In this document: in pieces, positions 19,031 through 20,702 of the stretch
Numbering within the stretch: the first letter of the stretch is position 1
Layout of the letters: every line of letters starts with the position of its first letter
IMG/VR virus record: IMGVR_UViG_3300021424_000287
Location: 1 to 20,702 of that record
Reading direction: 5' to 3' (one strand)
Origin: a virus
Length of the DNA: 20,702 nt
Notes under the pieces: model-generated
Told to the model about the DNA's origin: nothing
Databases searched by the model: none
Seen by the model: only the letters and a program-made list of their open reading frames with translations
Translations under genes and position numbers: made by a program

Positions 19031-19474
19031 ATGAAAGCGAATGAAGACATAAAAGTGAGCGGTCGTCTTCAGATCCGTGTTTTCGATGAAAACGGAACCC
19101 TGAAGGATGAACGCGATTTCAACAACCTCGTCGTGACGGCTGGCAAGGGCTTCATTGCCTCGCGCATGGTAGGCACGGCGTCCCCTGTTATGAGCCACAT
19201 GGCAATTGGGTCTAACTCGATCTCGCCTGTCGTCGGTGATACCGCCCTCGGCGGCGAACTGGGTCGCGCATCTTTGACTAGCGGAACGGCGACCGGTGCT
19301 GTTGCAACCTACGTTGCGACCTTCAATGCCGGAATTGGCAGTGGCGCGGTGACCGAAGCCGGAATCCTAAACTCCGGCACCGGCGGCACGATGCTTTGCC
19401 GCACGGTGTTCCCTATTGTGAACAAGGGTGCATCGGACACGATGACGGTGACTTGGACGATAACGATCTCCTAA
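19031..19474 (+). CDS. Tail-associated structural protein
   Basis: A 147-residue protein. FNNLVVTAGKGFIASRMVG, then HMAIGSNSISPVVGDTALGG, VTEAGILNSGTGGTMLCRTV and NKGASDTMTVTWTITIS follow the arrangement of a small protein commonly encoded just before the tail fibre in tailed phages. It is rich in Gly, Ser and Thr and probably a beta-structure. GGCTATTTGA-like spacing gives only a weak ribosome binding site before the ATG. By position it should be part of the tail or an attachment base of the fibre. Confidence 0.78.
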   Translation: MKANEDIKVSGRLQIRVFDENGTLKDERDFNNLVVTAGKGFIASRMVGTASPVMSHMAIGSNSISPVVGDTALGGELGRASLTSGTATGAVATYVATFNAGIGSGAVTEAGILNSGTGGTMLCRTVFPIVNKGASDTMTVTWTITIS

Positions 19475-19486
19475 TAGGGGAAAGGC

Positions 19487-20702
19487 ATGTCGAATCTCAC
19501 GACCCGCGCAGGGAAAGGCAGTCCGCTCACTAATAATGAGTTGGACGCTAACTTCACCAATCTCAATTCAGACAAGGTTGAGATTGGTGGAGATCTTTCC
19601 GGCACATCATCCGCTCCGAACGTAGCGAAGATCCAAGGCCGTGCGGTTTCAGCGGACGCCCCTGCTGTTGGAGAGAAGCTCGTTTGGAACGGCGCTGCAT
19701 GGGAGCCTTCGGCAGATCCTGTTCCGGATCACGGAAACCTTTCTGGTCTTGGAGATGATGACCACGCGCAGTACCTGCACGTTTCTGAAGTTCGCAGCCC
19801 GTCATCTGCGGTAAAGAACAGTTTCCTTCCTACTCAGGCAGGACAGAGCGGAAAGTACCTCACCACTGACGGCAGCAGTCCGTCTTGGGGTGCTATCCCG
19901 TCTGGATCTTTGAGCTTCACCGGCGATGTAACCGGAAGCGGAACTACTGGCTCCTCGACAACGCTTACGCTTTCTAATAGCGGGGCGACTGCGGGAACCT
20001 ATAGCAAGGTGACTGTTGACGCGAAAGGTCGCGTCACTACCGGCGCACTAATAAGTAACGCAGACGTTACCACCGCACTTGGATTTACGCCGGAAAACTC
20101 CGGCAATAAAGGCGTCGCCAATGGCTACGCATCGCTCGACGGATCTGGAAAGGTTCCGTCTACCCAACTTCCGTCTTATGTAGACGATGTTCTTGAGTAT
20201 GCAAATCTTGCAGCACTTCCGGGAACCGGCGAGTCAGGAAAGATCTACATTACAATCGACACAGCAAAAACTTATCGCTGGTCTGGATCTGCATATGTTG
20301 AGATCTCTGCATCACCCGGAAGCACGGATGCAGTTCCTGAAGGCAGCACTAACCTTTACTTCACAAATTCTCGCGCAAGAGGCGCGATCACAGCGACTGG
20401 TTCGCTGAGTTACAACAACTCGACTGGAGTTCTGAGTTACACCCAGCCGACGAACGTCTCGACGTTTACCAACGATTCGGGATACATCACAAGTTCAGCT
20501 TCAATTAGCGGTAGCGCAGACAGCGTCCGATGGTTTGGCAGAATTTCTGGCGAGACAGGACGCAGCACACACTCGAGCGGTGTCTACAACTACAGCACGT
20601 TCACCGCCGCAAACAATGGCGGCAACCCGCCGACGACATACGCCGAGGTTCTGGCTTGGGGCGGCGGCAGCGCGGGGACTATTCAAATCGCAGGCGATTG
20701 GA
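19487..20702 (+). CDS. Tail fibre protein, 3' partial
   Basis: The frame from the ATG at 19487 stays open to the end of the window (405 complete codons). GGGGAAAGG lies immediately before the ATG. The protein is a string of fibre motifs: MSNLTTRAGKGSPLTNNELD, HGNLSGLGDDDHAQYL, GSLSFTGDVTGSG, SKVTVDAKGRVTTG, DVTTALGFTPENSGNKG, YASLDGSGKVPSTQLP, and NLYFTNSRARGAI. These are found in trimeric side or tail fibres that bind the host surface. The N-terminus would attach to the tail. The receptor-binding tip lies outside the window. No diversity-generating repeat is visible in this part. Confidence 0.85.
   Translation, partial: MSNLTTRAGKGSPLTNNELDANFTNLNSDKVEIGGDLSGTSSAPNVAKIQGRAVSADAPAVGEKLVWNGAAWEPSADPVPDHGNLSGLGDDDHAQYLHVSEVRSPSSAVKNSFLPTQAGQSGKYLTTDGSSPSWGAIPSGSLSFTGDVTGSGTTGSSTTLTLSNSGATAGTYSKVTVDAKGRVTTGALISNADVTTALGFTPENSGNKGVANGYASLDGSGKVPSTQLPSYVDDVLEYANLAALPGTGESGKIYITIDTAKTYRWSGSAYVEISASPGSTDAVPEGSTNLYFTNSRARGAITATGSLSYNNSTGVLSYTQPTNVSTFTNDSGYITSSASISGSADSVRWFGRISGETGRSTHSSGVYNYSTFTAANNGGNPPTTYAEVLAWGGGSAGTIQIAGDW

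Noticed and set aside
1-20702. tRNA genes, CRISPR arrays, integrase or attachment sites, diversity-generating retroelement
   Set aside because: Looked for cloverleaf-like sequences, regular spaced repeats, recombinase motifs and reverse-transcriptase motifs; none found in the window.

Overview
This window is part of the genome of a tailed double-stranded DNA phage or prophage, probably with a short-tailed (podovirus-like) virion. The evidence is a contiguous virion module in the usual order: small terminase, large terminase, portal, overlapping small gene, scaffold, major capsid protein, head-tail adaptors, a baseplate-upper-protein-like gene, repeat-rich structural protein, tail proteins and a tail fibre. 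No integrase, lysis gene, tRNA or CRISPR array is visible. The host cannot be named from the sequence. Base composition is moderately GC-rich and ribosome binding sites are mostly clear GGAG/AGGAGG.

Layout. (1) 1-1280, + strand: the tail end of a recombination/nucleotide-metabolism operon, with a Ref-like HNH nuclease cut by the window edge, a DUF3310 protein, a Hjc-like nuclease/resolvase, a small unknown gene and a 38-residue Lys/Met/Ala-rich protein. It ends at a GC-rich hairpin. (2) 1323-9658, - strand: about 22 tightly packed, mostly small genes, transcribed leftward toward the hairpin. Many overlap by ATGA or TAATG, and several start at TTG or GTG. They include an HTH protein, an AT-hook/ribbon-helix-helix-like regulator and zinc-ribbon proteins. 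The two large genes are a class II glutamine amidotransferase and an amidoligase-family ligase, side by side. (3) 9666-9965: a divergent control region almost entirely made of stem-loops, including an 88-nt near-perfect hairpin with 38 base pairs. (4) 9966-20702, + strand: the virion module, ending inside an open tail-fibre gene.

How the parts may work together. Three copies of a near-palindromic site containing TGTACACC lie just upstream of genes of the leftward operon. One copy overlaps the -10 of a good sigma70-type promoter, so the leftward operon looks like one regulon under a dimeric DNA-binding protein. The RHH-like and HTH proteins encoded in it are candidates. The amidoligase and amidotransferase are a recognised gene partnership in phages and bacteria, predicted to form amide or isopeptide bonds on an unknown substrate; here they follow a structured leader of about 170 nt. 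The late virion genes are transcribed away from the same control region.

Several genes here were found only by reading the sequence directly, because they are very short or run off the edge: 1164-1280, 2743-2859, 5886-6062, the 5'-partial gene at 1 and the 3'-partial gene at 19487.
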